A DNA stretch of 64,000 nucleotides from Brevundimonas sp. M20 (GCF_006547065.1 NZ_CP041243.1:1627001-1691000), one strand, 5' to 3'; counted from the first letter of the stretch, positions 52,626-64,000 are shown. Numbers and translations: made by a program. The notes: generated by a model from the sequence alone, not told the origin.

Positions 52626-53413
52626 TCGGCCGCCACCGCCTTGGGGGGGACGCCGCCAAGGACCTTCTTCAGGTCGTTGACGCTGGTCATGTGGGTCAGG
52701 TCGATGTGCAGGGGCGAGACCGAGATGCGGCCCTCGTCCATGGCGCGCAGGTCGGTGCCCTCGGGATGCTCCTGCTTCTCGCCCCGGAAGCTCATCCAGT
52801 AGTAGTCGCGGCCACGCAGGTCGGTGCGGCGGACGGCGTGCATCTCTCCGATGTCGCGGAAGCCCTGGCGGGTGACCTCGACCTGGGTGACGGCCTCCGG
52901 CGGGCGATTGGGGAAGTTGAGGTTCATGACCACGCCGGGCGCCCACTTCTGCTCCAGCAGGCGGGTGATGATGCCGGGCGCGAAGGCCTCGGCGGTCTCC
53001 CAGTGGGCGGTGACCTCGTCGTGGAAGCGCTCGAGGCTCTGGGACAGGGCGATGGAGCGGATGCCGAAGGCCATGCCCTGCAGGGCGCCGGCGACGGTGC
53101 CGGAGTAGGAGCAGTCCTCCCCGACATTGTGCCCGCGATTGACGCCGGACAGCACCAGATCGGGCTTCACGGGCATCAGGTCATTGACCGCCAGCACGAC
53201 GCAGTCGGTCGGGGTGCCGGTGACGGCGAAGCGCTGGGGCCCCAGCCGGTTGACCCGCAAAGGCTCGGTCAGGGTGATCCCCCGCCCCTTCCCGGACTGC
53301 TCGACAGCGGGCGCGCAGACCCAGATGTCGTCGGAAAGGGTGCGGGCGATCCGCTCCAGACATTCCAGGCCCTCGGCCTCGATGCCGTCGTCGTTGGTCA
53401 GCAGGATTCTCAT
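52622..53413 (-). CDS. surE: 5'/3'-nucleotidase SurE
   Basis: A metal-dependent survival protein phosphatase acting on nucleoside monophosphates. MRILLTNDDGIEAEGL (residues 1-16, with the Asp-Asp metal ligands), APAVEQSGKGRGIT, VTGTPTDCVVLAV and LVLSGVNRGHNVGEDCSYSGTVAGA are all SurE signatures. The length is 263 residues. It is first in the surE-lipoprotein-pcm-nlpD run. Confidence 0.97.
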   Translation of the reverse strand: MRILLTNDDGIEAEGLECLERIARTLSDDIWVCAPAVEQSGKGRGITLTEPLRVNRLGPQRFAVTGTPTDCVVLAVNDLMPVKPDLVLSGVNRGHNVGEDCSYSGTVAGALQGMAFGIRSIALSQSLERFHDEVTAHWETAEAFAPGIITRLLEQKWAPGVVMNLNFPNRPPEAVTQVEVTRQGFRDIGEMHAVRRTDLRGRDYYWMSFRGEKQEHPEGTDLRAMDEGRISVSPLHIDLTHMTSVNDLKKVLGGVPPKAVAAE

Positions 53414-53484
53414 GATCGACCTGACCTAACGCCAAGGCCGACCCGGCGCATCTGAAAAATGGGGCGCCGCGCCCCACCGTGAAC

Positions 53485-53901
53485 CTAGCGCAGGGCTTCC
53501 ACCCGGTCGGCGAGGATCACCACGTCGCGGCGGCAGTCGTTGACGAGGGTGGAGCCCTGCCAGTCGTGGGTCTGGGCGCCGCTGCGGTCGGCCCAGGCGA
53601 GGGTGCGGCCGTGCAGGCGGATCTTCATGCCGTTCAGGTCGCCGGAGGCGCGCTGGAGGTTGCGCGGCAGGGCGGCGCTGACGCAGTCGTTCGGAATGCC
53701 CCGGTCCAGATCGCGCTGCTCGCCGTACAGATGGATCTCGCCGTTGCGGATCAGGGCCCAGCCCTCGAACTGGTCCGCCGAGGCGTCGAACCACGCGGGC
53801 GCGGCGGCGACATTGCCCGGCGTGGAGGCGCAGGCGCCGACGGTGACGACCGCCGACAGGGCGAGGGCGACGGGGGCGAGGCGGAAGGTCGGGCGCATCA
53901 T
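53485..53901 (-). CDS. Hypothetical lipoprotein
   Basis: A 138-residue lipoprotein: signal MMRPTFRLAPVALALSAVVT and lipobox VGAC. The mature part contains WALIRNGEIHLYGEQRDLDRG and NDCVSAALP, NDCRRDVVILADRVEAL, with two cysteines that could pair. Family unknown. It lies between serS and surE on the same strand, 71 nt before surE. Confidence 0.7.
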   Translation of the reverse strand: MMRPTFRLAPVALALSAVVTVGACASTPGNVAAAPAWFDASADQFEGWALIRNGEIHLYGEQRDLDRGIPNDCVSAALPRNLQRASGDLNGMKIRLHGRTLAWADRSGAQTHDWQGSTLVNDCRRDVVILADRVEALR

Positions 53902-54030
53902 GCTGATCCTTTGGCTGGTCTCCGGGTCGGAGACGTCACTGTGGAGCGTAAACCGCGACGGCGTGATGACGCGCGGCTCCGTCTCTCCTGCAACCGCTGA
54001 CGCCGTGAAGGGCTCCCGGCCTTACGGCAA

Positions 54031-55850
<1,820 letters not shown>

Positions 55851-55874
55851 GATTTTCGGGTTCAGAAGCCCGAT

Positions 55875-56234
55875 TCATCGTCGTCGCCTGCGCTTGCGGA
55901 GGCGCGGACGGGGTGGGTTTGGGCCGGGCACGGGCTCCGGCGGGGGCGCGTCGAAAACCGGGTGTGAAGAGTGTAATTGGTGTGACGGCGGGGACGCCCG
56001 CCCGGCCGGGGTTTCCCGCGCCGGATCAAGGCGTTGGTTGACTTCATCGGCGGTGACCGGCAGCCGCGCGCGCATCTGACGGTCGCGCAGGGCGAGATTG
56101 AGGATGCGGCCCCAGCGCAGGGCGAGCTCGATCTTGCCCCGCTGGACGGCGTCGGTCACGCGGGCGGCGGCGAGGCGATAAACCTCCTCCATATCCGGAA
56201 GCGGCGTGTCGTCGAGGGCGAGATCGCAGGTCAT
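55875..56234 (-). CDS. Hypothetical protein with basic C-terminus
   Basis: A 119-residue protein. The first 70 residues are helical (MEEVYRLAAARVTDAVQRGKIELALRWGRILNLALRDRQ); the C-terminus is proline-rich and ends in a run of arginines and lysines (RLRKRRRRR), which could bind nucleic acid. No signal peptide. Family unknown. The coding call rests on the N-terminal composition; the C-terminal part may be read-through into repeat-like DNA. Confidence 0.55.
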   Translation of the reverse strand: MTCDLALDDTPLPDMEEVYRLAAARVTDAVQRGKIELALRWGRILNLALRDRQMRARLPVTADEVNQRLDPARETPAGRASPPSHQLHSSHPVFDAPPPEPVPGPNPPRPRLRKRRRRR

Positions 56235-56331
56235 CCGGACAGGATGGCATGCCGATGCGTCAGTATTGGACGTATGGAGTTAGCGCCGCCGCAGGCGTTA
56301 GCGGCGAACTGGCTCAGATGGCGGCTGGGAA

Positions 56332-56436
56332 GGTGATTGGTGATTGGTGGTCAGCGGCTGAACAGTCTGTTCCAAGGCGAGCCCCTGACGGAGACGCATC
56401 CAGTCACCAGTCACCAATCACCAATCACCAATCACC
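56332..56436. repeat. Inverted element made of 7-nt tandem repeats (unit GGTGATT)
   Basis: The left arm at 56332-56354 has GGTGATT, GGTGATT, GGTGGTC then AG. The right arm at 56401-56436, on the minus strand, has GGTGATT three times followed by GGTGACT twice and G. The arms are inverted across 46 nt. The design equals the element at 2534-2637 but with another heptamer. It lies between thiG (stop at 56472) and the gene at 55875, and the 237-nt gap 56235-56471 holds nothing else recognisable. Confidence 0.8.
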
Positions 56437-56471
56437 GTCGGGCTCCACCCCACCCGCCTGTGGCTTACCCG

Positions 56472-57272
56472 TCAGATCAGCCCCGACAGCGGCGAGCTGG
56501 CGCTGGCGTACATGCGGCGGGGCATGCGGCCGGCGAGGTAGCCCTGACGGCCGGCGATGACGGCGTGCTTCATGGCGCTGGCCATCAGGATGGGATCATT
56601 CGCGCCCGCGATGGCGGTGTTCATCAGGACGGCGTCGCAGCCCAGCTCCATGGCAAGCGTGGCGTCCGAGGGGGTGCCGACGCCCGCGTCGACCAGAACC
56701 GGCACCCTGGCCTGCTCGATGATCAGGCGGACGTTGACCTTGTTCTGGATGCCCAGACCCGAGCCAATGGGGGCGGCGGCGGGCATGATGGCGGCGGCGC
56801 CCGCGTCCTCCAGTCGCTTGGCCATGACCACGTCGTCGGTGCAGTAGACCATGACCTGGAAGCCGTCCTTGATCAGCAGGTCCAGCGCCCGCAGGGTTTC
56901 GACCATGTCCGGGTACAGGTGGGCGGTGTCCGACAGCACTTCCAGCTTGACCAGATCCCAGCCGCCCGCCTCGCGCGCCAGACGCAGGGTGCGCACGGCG
57001 TCCTCGCCGGTGAAACAGCCCGCCGTGTTGGGCAGGAAGGTGAAGCGGTCGGGCTTCACATAGTCGACCAGCAAGGGCTGGTTCGGGTCGGTCAGGTTCA
57101 CCCGGCGCACGGCCACGGTGACGATCTCGGCCCCCGCGGCCTCGGCGGCGTCGGCGTTCTGCTGATAGGTGGCGTACTTGCCGGTGCCGACGATCAGACG
57201 GCTGTTGAAGGTGCGGCCGGCGACGGTCCAGCTGTCGTTCGCGGAGACGGAAACGGGGGCATGTGCGTTCAT
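56472..57272 (-). CDS. thiG: Thiazole synthase ThiG
   Basis: Forms the thiazole phosphate of thiamine from 1-deoxy-D-xylulose 5-phosphate, a glycine-derived imine and ThiS thiocarboxylate. TIM-barrel signatures: [12 protein letters not shown] (residues 22-33), [18 protein letters not shown] (Schiff-base Lys near 109), [16 protein letters not shown] and [11 protein letters not shown]. The length is 266 residues. ThiS is encoded 4 kb away at 61382 on the same strand, with two unrelated genes between. Confidence 0.97.
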   Translation of the reverse strand: MNAHAPVSVSANDSWTVAGRTFNSRLIVGTGKYATYQQNADAAEAAGAEIVTVAVRRVNLTDPNQPLLVDYVKPDRFTFLPNTAGCFTGEDAVRTLRLAREAGGWDLVKLEVLSDTAHLYPDMVETLRALDLLIKDGFQVMVYCTDDVVMAKRLEDAGAAAIMPAAAPIGSGLGIQNKVNVRLIIEQARVPVLVDAGVGTPSDATLAMELGCDAVLMNTAIAGANDPILMASAMKHAVIAGRQGYLAGRMPRRMYASASSPLSGLI

Positions 57273-57311
57273 GCCCCCGCTCCTACGCCTTCAACGGCCC
57301 GGTTTGAACCC

Positions 57312-59729
57312 TCAGGCGCCTTGCGGAAGCGCGTAGGCGATCACTTCGTCTGACACGGGAGTCTCCATGAAGTGGTGGCCGCCCGGTGCGATGACCAGGA
57401 ACTGGCGACCGCCGACCTCATAGACCATCGGCGTGGTCTGGCCGCCGCCCGGCAGGTGATCGGTCCACAGCGTCTTGCCGGTCTTCAGGTCGATGGCGCG
57501 GATCAGATCGTCGGTGGCCGCGGCGATGAATACCACCCCGCCCGCCGTCACGACCGCCCCGCCGTTGTTCGGCGTGCCGATCTCGACGGGCAGCATGGAC
57601 GGGATGCCGAACGGTCCGTTCTTCAGGGCCTGCCCCAGCGGACGGTCCCAGATGGTCCGGCCCGAGCGCAGGTCGATGGCGCGGATGCCGCCATAGGGAG
57701 GCTGCTTGCACAGCAGGCCGGTGAAGGGCATCCGCCAGCCGGCGTTGACGCTGATCGCATAGGGGGCGCCCGCCTGCGGGTCCCCTGCCCCTTCGGCGCC
57801 GCCCTTGCGGGCGTTCGGCTCGCCGCGCGGGACCCAGCCCTTGCGGTCGGCTTCAGCGCGGGGAACCAGACGGTTGTAGTTCGGCATGTCGTTGTAGTTG
57901 GCGACGATCACGCCCCGCGCCGGATCGACGGCGATGCCGCCCCAGTCCGAACCGCCGTTGTAGCCGGGATACTGGATATAGCGGCGGTCCGCGGTCGGCG
58001 GGGTGTAGAAGCCCTCGTATGAGGCGCTGCGGAACTGGATGCGGCAGATCATCTGGTCGATCGGCGACATGCCCCACATCTGCTTCTCGGACAGGTCCTG
58101 TTCGCGGCGCAGGGTGTGATAGCCGCTGGTCGGCTGGGTCGGGGTGCGCATCTGCGGCTCGACACCGCCGCGCGGAACCGGGATTTCATTGACCGGGGTC
58201 AGCGGCTGGCCGGTGGCGCGATTCAGGACGTAGATGTCGCCCTGTTTGGACGGCAGCACGACCGCTGGAACCGGGCCGCCCGCCGTGGGAAAGTCCACCA
58301 GCGTGGCCTGCGAGCCGAGGTCATAGTCCCAGACGTCGTGGCGGACGGTCTGGAAATGCCAGCGCGGTTTGCCCGTGGTGACGTCCAGCGCCACCAGCGA
58401 GGTCGCATAGTCCAGCTGCGGGCCCCGACGGTCGGCGCTGACGTAGTCGGCGGCGGTCGAACCGAGCGGCAGATAGACCAGACCCAGACGCTCGTCGCCC
58501 GAGGCCGTGGTCCACATGTTGGGCGTGCCCAGCGTATAGATCTGGCCTTCCGGCGGGGTCGTGTTGATGTCCGGCCGGTTCATGTCCCAGGCCCAGCGCA
58601 GCTCGCCGCTGACGGCGTCAAAGCCCTTGATGACGCCCGACGGCGCATGGCGGTACTGGCCGTCGAGGATCTGGTGGCCGATGACCACCACGCCGCGCAC
58701 AATGGTCGGGGCCGAGGTTATCGAGACCATGCCCGGGATCAGGCGGCCCATGTCGGCCGAGGTGTCGACCTGACCGTTCTGGCCGAAGCCGGAGCAGCGC
58801 CGGCCCGTGCGGGCGTCCACGGCGATCAGACGGGCGTCCAGCGTGCCCCAGATGATCCGGGTCGCGCAGGGATCGGTCGCGACCGCGTTGGGGACGACAT
58901 AGTAGCTGACGCCCCGACATGCCGCCGTGTACGGGATCGACTCATCGCTGACCCGCGGGTCGAATTTCCAGATGTTCTGTCCGGTCGCCGCGTTGACGGC
59001 CAGAACCATGTTCTTGCCGGTGCAGATGTAGAGGGTGTCGCCGATCTTCAGCGGCGTATTCTCGGACGCATATTTGTTCTGCGCGCCGGGGCGGTCGCCC
59101 GGCAGGTCGCCGGTGTGCAGGCTCCAGACCCGCTCCAGTCGGCCGACGTTCTCGGGCGTGATCTGGGTCAGGGGCGAATAGCGCTGGGCGTGATAAGTGC
59201 CGCCGTAGGCGGGCCAGTCGGCGCCGACCGGCAGGGCGTCAGGGTCGCTTGACGCGATTTGTTGAGCTGTCGGTATATCCTCGCTGATATGGACCCTGGC
59301 GGCGTTGGCCGAGGCGATGCCGCCGATCAGGAACAGGGCCAGAAGACCGACCGCGCCGCCCGCGGCCCAGACCTTGCCCCGGCCGGGTTTCAGCACCGGC
59401 AGGGCGGCGAGGACGAAGACCAGCAGAACGGCAGGCGCGATGACCCGGGGCACCAGCCCCCATCCGTCGATCCCGACCTCCCACAGCGCCCAGAGCACCG
59501 TCAGGACGAAGACGCCTATGTAGATGAGGGCTCCGAGCAGGCTGCGCCGGATCAGCAGCACGCCGCTGGCCAGCAGGCCCAGGCCCGCCAGCAGATAGTA
59601 CCAGGACCCGCCGAGACCGATCAGCCAGCCGCCGCCGACGGTCAGGGTCAGGCCGATCAGGGCCAGAATGACCCCCAATGCGATGATGAGACCTCCCGCG
59701 AGGCCTCCGGCTTTGCGCTCGACGGACAT
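57312..59729 (-). CDS. gcd: Membrane-bound PQQ-dependent dehydrogenase (glucose/quinate/shikimate type)
   Basis: A quinoprotein that oxidises a sugar or polyol in the periplasm and passes electrons to ubiquinone. About five N-terminal helices (residues 10-150: GLIIALGVILALIGLTLTVGG onward) are followed by an eight-bladed PQQ propeller with DWPAYGGTYHAQRYSPLTQI, TPLKIGDTLYICTGKN, WHFQTVRHDVWDYDLGSQATLVDF and GGVVFIAAATDDLIRAIDLKTGK. ATG 59729 has GGAGACG upstream. The length is 805 residues. No pqq biosynthesis gene is in the window. The substrate is inferred from the family. Confidence 0.92.
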   Translation of the reverse strand: MSVERKAGGLAGGLIIALGVILALIGLTLTVGGGWLIGLGGSWYYLLAGLGLLASGVLLIRRSLLGALIYIGVFVLTVLWALWEVGIDGWGLVPRVIAPAVLLVFVLAALPVLKPGRGKVWAAGGAVGLLALFLIGGIASANAARVHISEDIPTAQQIASSDPDALPVGADWPAYGGTYHAQRYSPLTQITPENVGRLERVWSLHTGDLPGDRPGAQNKYASENTPLKIGDTLYICTGKNMVLAVNAATGQNIWKFDPRVSDESIPYTAACRGVSYYVVPNAVATDPCATRIIWGTLDARLIAVDARTGRRCSGFGQNGQVDTSADMGRLIPGMVSITSAPTIVRGVVVIGHQILDGQYRHAPSGVIKGFDAVSGELRWAWDMNRPDINTTPPEGQIYTLGTPNMWTTASGDERLGLVYLPLGSTAADYVSADRRGPQLDYATSLVALDVTTGKPRWHFQTVRHDVWDYDLGSQATLVDFPTAGGPVPAVVLPSKQGDIYVLNRATGQPLTPVNEIPVPRGGVEPQMRTPTQPTSGYHTLRREQDLSEKQMWGMSPIDQMICRIQFRSASYEGFYTPPTADRRYIQYPGYNGGSDWGGIAVDPARGVIVANYNDMPNYNRLVPRAEADRKGWVPRGEPNARKGGAEGAGDPQAGAPYAISVNAGWRMPFTGLLCKQPPYGGIRAIDLRSGRTIWDRPLGQALKNGPFGIPSMLPVEIGTPNNGGAVVTAGGVVFIAAATDDLIRAIDLKTGKTLWTDHLPGGGQTTPMVYEVGGRQFLVIAPGGHHFMETPVSDEVIAYALPQGA

Positions 59730-59777
59730 GACGTCTCCAGCGTGGTTTTGGGTTTGTCTGCGCAACACCCCGTTGGA

Positions 59778-59793
59778 GGTCCGGTTCCGGACC
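59778..59793. promoter_or_regulatory. Palindrome upstream of gcd
   Basis: GGTCCGG-TT-CCGGACC, a perfect 7-bp inverted repeat, lies 48 nt upstream of the gcd start in the divergent gcd / vWA gap. It could be an operator for either gene. No regulator is encoded nearby. Confidence 0.45.
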
Positions 59794-59926
59794 AAAACAG
59801 ACCCGGTTGCTGATCGACCATCAGATTCCGTTGCACGCGAACGGAAGCCGGCGCCTTTCGTCAGTTTTCGAGCGGGAGCGATCGTGAGCCACTAGGCTTC
59901 CGAGTCGTCGCTCAAGGAGTCCCGCC

Positions 59927-61375
59927 ATGCAGATCCGGTCCATTGTCGTCAGGAGCGCCGTCGCCTTGCTGCTGGCTTCGACGGCGATCACGACGATCAG
60001 CTGTTCGACCGCGACGGCGCCGACGGTCGCCACGGCGCCGGCCCCTCCCCCGCCGCCTCCCCCTCCCCCTCCTCCGCCGCCGCCGCCCCCTCCGCCTCCC
60101 ACGCCCGCGCCCGTGGCGTCCGGCGAGGCCCCGACGGAGGTCGGCGACGTGGTGGTGACCGGCAGCCGCGTGCGTCGCGACGACGCCGGCGAGGGTCTCG
60201 CCGAGGCCGCCGCGCCCGACGCCCGCATCGCCGCCGCGACGCCCGTGGCCACCCTGCCGCCACGCAGCACGCCGCCGGCCGCCGCGCGGGTCCCGCAGGC
60301 CGGTCTGCTGACGGCGGGCGACTATGACGACCTGCTGAACCCCAGCTGGTACGCCGACTATGTGGGCCGCTACCTGCAAGGCCAGGGTCAGGGGGCGGGC
60401 GACCAGAGCCTGCCGTGGGTCGATACGCGGCAGGCCATCACGGTCTCGGTGCGCGACGCCGATGGGCGTCCCGCGCCGTTCGTGGAGGTGTCGGTCTCAC
60501 GGCCCGAAAGCCCGCCGCTGCGCCTGCGCACGCTGGCCGACGGGACGGTCGTGCTGTTCCCGCAACTGGACCGGCTGGGCCGCACGGCGGACATCACCGT
60601 GGAGGGGAACACCCGTCGCCTGACGGTCGGACCGGACAGCGGGATGGAGATTCGCACCGCCCGCCGCGCCGCCGAGGTCCGGGCCTTCGACCTGCTGCTG
60701 GTCATCGACGCCACGGGCAGCATGGGCGACGAGATGGAGTATCTGAAGCGCGAGCTGGCCTCGATCATGGACTCGCTGGCCGAGCGCCATCCGGGTGTGA
60801 ACACGCGGATCGGCCTGATCGTCTATCGGGACAACGGCGACCAGTATGTGGTGCGCGACTTCCCCTTCACCGCCGACGTCGGCGAACTGGTCCGGCAGCT
60901 GGCGGCCCAGCGGGCGGACGGCGGTGGCGACTATCCCGAGGCGATGGATCAGGCCCTGACGCGGGCGATTGACTATCCCTGGCGCGAGAACGCGGTGCGC
61001 TCGATCGTGCTGGTCGCCGACGCCCCGCCGCATGACAACCGGATCGCCGCAACCTGGGAACAGGTGCAGGCGGCGCGGGATCGCCGCATCCAGATCACCC
61101 CCGTCGCCGCCAGCGGCGTGGGCCACCGGGCCGAGTTCGTGATGCGCGCCGCCGCCGCCGCGACTCAGAGCCGCTATCTGTTCCTCACCGACGACAGCGG
61201 CGTGGGCAATGCGCACGCCACGCCCGAGGTGAAATGCTACGTCGTCAGCCGCCTCGACAGCCTGCTGCGCAGGGTGCTGGACGGCCAGATCTCGGGCCGC
61301 CGGATCGAGCCGACGGTCAATGAGGTGATCCGCACCGTCGGCCCCTACGACCGGGGCGCCTGCGGACCGAAATAG
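59927..61375 (+). CDS. von Willebrand factor A domain lipoprotein with polyproline run
   Basis: A 482-residue exported protein. The signal ends near Cys26 (TTISC, an imperfect lipobox). A run of 19 prolines follows, then GDVVVTGSRVRR (about residues 72-83), which resembles the TonB box of TonB-dependent receptors. Residues 165-225 look like a carboxypeptidase-regulatory-like beta domain (ITVSVRDADGRPAPFVEVSV). A vWA domain runs from about 245 with MIDAS DATGSMGDE and DAPPHDN. AAGGAG precedes the ATG. It is inserted between thiS and gcd on the opposite strand. Function is unknown. Confidence 0.85.
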   Translation: MQIRSIVVRSAVALLLASTAITTISCSTATAPTVATAPAPPPPPPPPPPPPPPPPPPPTPAPVASGEAPTEVGDVVVTGSRVRRDDAGEGLAEAAAPDARIAAATPVATLPPRSTPPAAARVPQAGLLTAGDYDDLLNPSWYADYVGRYLQGQGQGAGDQSLPWVDTRQAITVSVRDADGRPAPFVEVSVSRPESPPLRLRTLADGTVVLFPQLDRLGRTADITVEGNTRRLTVGPDSGMEIRTARRAAEVRAFDLLLVIDATGSMGDEMEYLKRELASIMDSLAERHPGVNTRIGLIVYRDNGDQYVVRDFPFTADVGELVRQLAAQRADGGGDYPEAMDQALTRAIDYPWRENAVRSIVLVADAPPHDNRIAATWEQVQAARDRRIQITPVAASGVGHRAEFVMRAAAAATQSRYLFLTDDSGVGNAHATPEVKCYVVSRLDSLLRRVLDGQISGRRIEPTVNEVIRTVGPYDRGACGPK

Positions 61376-61381
61376 GCGGGA

Positions 61382-61579
61382 TCAGCCGCCGCCGACGAAC
61401 TGGACGACCTCGATGCGGTCGCCCTCGGCGACGGGGGTGACCGCGTGTTGGGACCTGGGGACGATCTCGAGATTCCGCTCCACGGCGACCTTGCGTACGT
61501 CCAGTCCCAGCTCCTCCACGAGGGTCAGGATGGTGGTCGCGTGGACCTCGCGAAGTTCGCCGTTGACCTGAATCTGCAT
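61382..61579 (-). CDS. thiS: Sulfur carrier protein ThiS
   Basis: A 65-residue ubiquitin-like protein: [25 protein letters not shown] ... [11 protein letters not shown]. The C-terminal Gly-Gly is the site of adenylation and thiocarboxylation, needed by ThiG. No TPP riboswitch is seen upstream. It ends 6 nt from the convergent vWA gene. Confidence 0.92.
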   Translation of the reverse strand: MQIQVNGELREVHATTILTLVEELGLDVRKVAVERNLEIVPRSQHAVTPVAEGDRIEVVQFVGGG

Positions 61580-61678
61580 GCCCTTGCGTCAATCTTCTTG
61601 CGGCGCGCGCTTGCCTGTCGCCACGCCTCAGCTAAAAGGCCCGATCCGATTCCATCGGAACGTCACCTCTGCGAGCGA

Positions 61679-62146
61679 ATGCCCGACAGCCCCGTCCTCT
61701 ACGTCCTGAATGGCCCGAACCTCAACCTGCTTGGGGTGCGCGAGCCTGAAATCTACGGACGCGAGACCTTGGCGGACGTTCAGGCGCTGTGCGAACGCAC
61801 CGCCGCGGGGGCGACCGTGGTGTTCCGCCAGACCAATTACGAGGGCGAACTGATCGACTGGGTCCAGGAGGCCCGCGAGAAGGCTGACGCGCTTGTGATT
61901 AATCCCGCGGGGTACGGACATACGTCCGTGGCCCTGCTGGACGCCCTGAAGACCCTGACGGTTCCGATCGTCGAATGCCATTTGTCGAATCCGGCGGCGC
62001 GCGAGCGTTTCCGGCATCGCACCTATGTGTCGGCGATCGCCGCCGGCGTGGTTTCGGGCTTCGGCCCGATGAGTTACGAACTGGCCGTCAAGGCCGCCCT
62101 TGGACTGGTGCAGGAACGCAGCCTGTCCGAGGATCGTTCGCATTAA
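61679..62146 (+). CDS. aroQ: 3-dehydroquinate dehydratase, type II
   Basis: Third enzyme of the shikimate pathway. [19 protein letters not shown] (with the active-site Tyr), [34 protein letters not shown] and [18 protein letters not shown] carry the type II catalytic residues, including the His of ECHLSN. The usual INPGAYTHTS is here [13 protein letters not shown] 61679 starts the domain. The length is 155 residues. It is followed 19 nt later by accB. Confidence 0.95.
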   Translation: MPDSPVLYVLNGPNLNLLGVREPEIYGRETLADVQALCERTAAGATVVFRQTNYEGELIDWVQEAREKADALVINPAGYGHTSVALLDALKTLTVPIVECHLSNPAARERFRHRTYVSAIAAGVVSGFGPMSYELAVKAALGLVQERSLSEDRSH

Positions 62147-62165
62147 AGGACAGCAAGAGGCTCCC

Positions 62166-62660
62166 ATGGCCGACCCGAAGAAGAACGAAGCCGAAATCGA
62201 CGCGACCCTGGTGCGCCAGCTCGCCGACATCCTGAACGACACCGATCTGACCGAGATCGAGGTCGAGAAGGACGACCTGCGCATCCGCGTCGCCCGTGAA
62301 GTGACGGTGGCCGCCGCCCCGGTGACCTATGCCGCCGCTCCGGCCCCGGTCGCCGCCGCGCCGGCCGCCGCCGCCGCTCCGGTCGCCATGGCCTCGGACC
62401 CGGCCACCATCCTCGCCCGCTCGGGTGAAGAGGTGAAGTCGCCGATGGTCGGCACCGCCTATCTGCAAGCCTCGCCGGAAGCGCCGAAATTCGTCCAGCC
62501 GGGCGACAAGGTGAAGAAGGGCCAGACCCTGCTGATCGTCGAAGCCATGAAGACGATGAACCCGATCCAGGCCCCGCGTGACGGCGTCGTGGCTGAAGTT
62601 CTCGTCGGCGACGCCCAGCCGGTCGAGTTCGGCGAACCGCTCGTCCTGCTCGAGGCGTAA
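62166..62660 (+). CDS. accB: Biotin carboxyl carrier protein of acetyl-CoA carboxylase
   Basis: Carries biotin between AccC and the carboxyltransferase. The N-terminal helix (ADILNDTDLTEIEVEKDDLRIRVAR) is followed by an Ala/Pro-rich linker and a biotinyl domain with the lysine of VEAMKTMNPI. The length is 164 residues. AAGAGG precedes the ATG by 7 nt. It is in an operon with accC. Confidence 0.97.
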   Translation: MADPKKNEAEIDATLVRQLADILNDTDLTEIEVEKDDLRIRVAREVTVAAAPVTYAAAPAPVAAAPAAAAAPVAMASDPATILARSGEEVKSPMVGTAYLQASPEAPKFVQPGDKVKKGQTLLIVEAMKTMNPIQAPRDGVVAEVLVGDAQPVEFGEPLVLLEA

Positions 62661-62663
62661 GCC

Positions 62664-64000
<1,337 letters not shown>

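Noticed and set aside
55875..56047. Arginine-rich tail of the hypothetical protein as a nucleic-acid-binding domain of note
   Set aside because: The tail lies next to repeat-rich DNA and may be read-through; evidence is too weak.
61580..61678. TPP riboswitch upstream of thiS
   Set aside because: No CTGAGA thi-box core on the thiS strand.

Overview
The window is a high-GC (about two thirds G+C by eye) chromosomal segment from an alphaproteobacterium of the order Caulobacterales, most likely Brevundimonas or a close relative. The evidence is a PopZ polar organiser between valS and a TolC gene, a divergent fliX / flgI-cheL-flbY flagellar locus with a sigma-54 promoter and an ftr-like site, two perfect alphaproteobacterial SOS boxes (GTTC-N7-GTTC), an alpha-type DksA and a short ProS without editing domain. 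No prophage, IS transposase or CRISPR array was found. Most of the window is core genome; both ends cut a gene (lolC on the left, accC on the right).

Layout. 1-3.2 kb: lolC, proS, DUF3088 and DUF1467 genes, all on the minus strand, with a heptamer inverted-repeat element upstream of proS. 3.5-8.6 kb: secreted M28 peptidase, an acidic unknown, the rpsB-tsf operon and a lipoprotein. 8.7-13 kb: hrpB helicase, an APC amino-acid permease and tRNA-Leu. 13-19.2 kb: a secreted unknown, an SOS-boxed SPL-like radical SAM protein, an alpha/beta hydrolase, an RNA m5U-type methyltransferase, a glycine-zipper protein and tlyA. 19.3-25.3 kb: valS, popZ, tolC and a degenerate pcm. 25.4-31.1 kb: tRNA-Cys, a TrmH methyltransferase, tRNA-Asn, a LOG-family enzyme, a low-GC DUF6572 gene, gltX and dksA. 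31.2-35.4 kb: the flagellar cluster plus an EAL protein. 35.4-38.6 kb: an ABC-F ATPase with an overlapping small ORF, a truncated hemoglobin and two lipoproteins. 38.7-47.2 kb: SOS-boxed uvrA, two paralogous membrane proteins, trmFO, an MpaB-type oxygenase and a squalene/phytoene-synthase-fold protein. 47.3-53.9 kb: one long minus-strand group, surE, lipoprotein, pcm, nlpD-like, yajC, secD, secF. 54-64 kb: serS with an unusual insertion, thiG, PQQ glucose dehydrogenase, a vWA lipoprotein, thiS, aroQ, accB and accC.

Functional themes are translation (four aminoacyl-tRNA synthetases, EF-Ts, S2, three tRNAs, four RNA methyltransferases), envelope biogenesis and secretion (Lol, TolC, SecDF-YajC, NlpD-like), DNA damage (uvrA and a radical SAM gene sharing the same operator), polarity and motility (PopZ, FliX, FlgI), and primary metabolism (AroQ, ThiG/ThiS, AccBC).

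The most unusual features are: a roughly 80-residue insertion in the seryl-tRNA synthetase catalytic domain lying in a drop in G+C; two intergenic elements built from inverted tracts of 7-nt repeats whose unit differs between the two loci; the SOS box of the SPL-like radical SAM gene; a small membrane ORF overlapping the start of an ABC-F gene; a Pcm paralogue beside popZ/tolC without the SAM-binding glycine motif; and a vWA lipoprotein carrying a polyproline run and a TonB-box-like motif.
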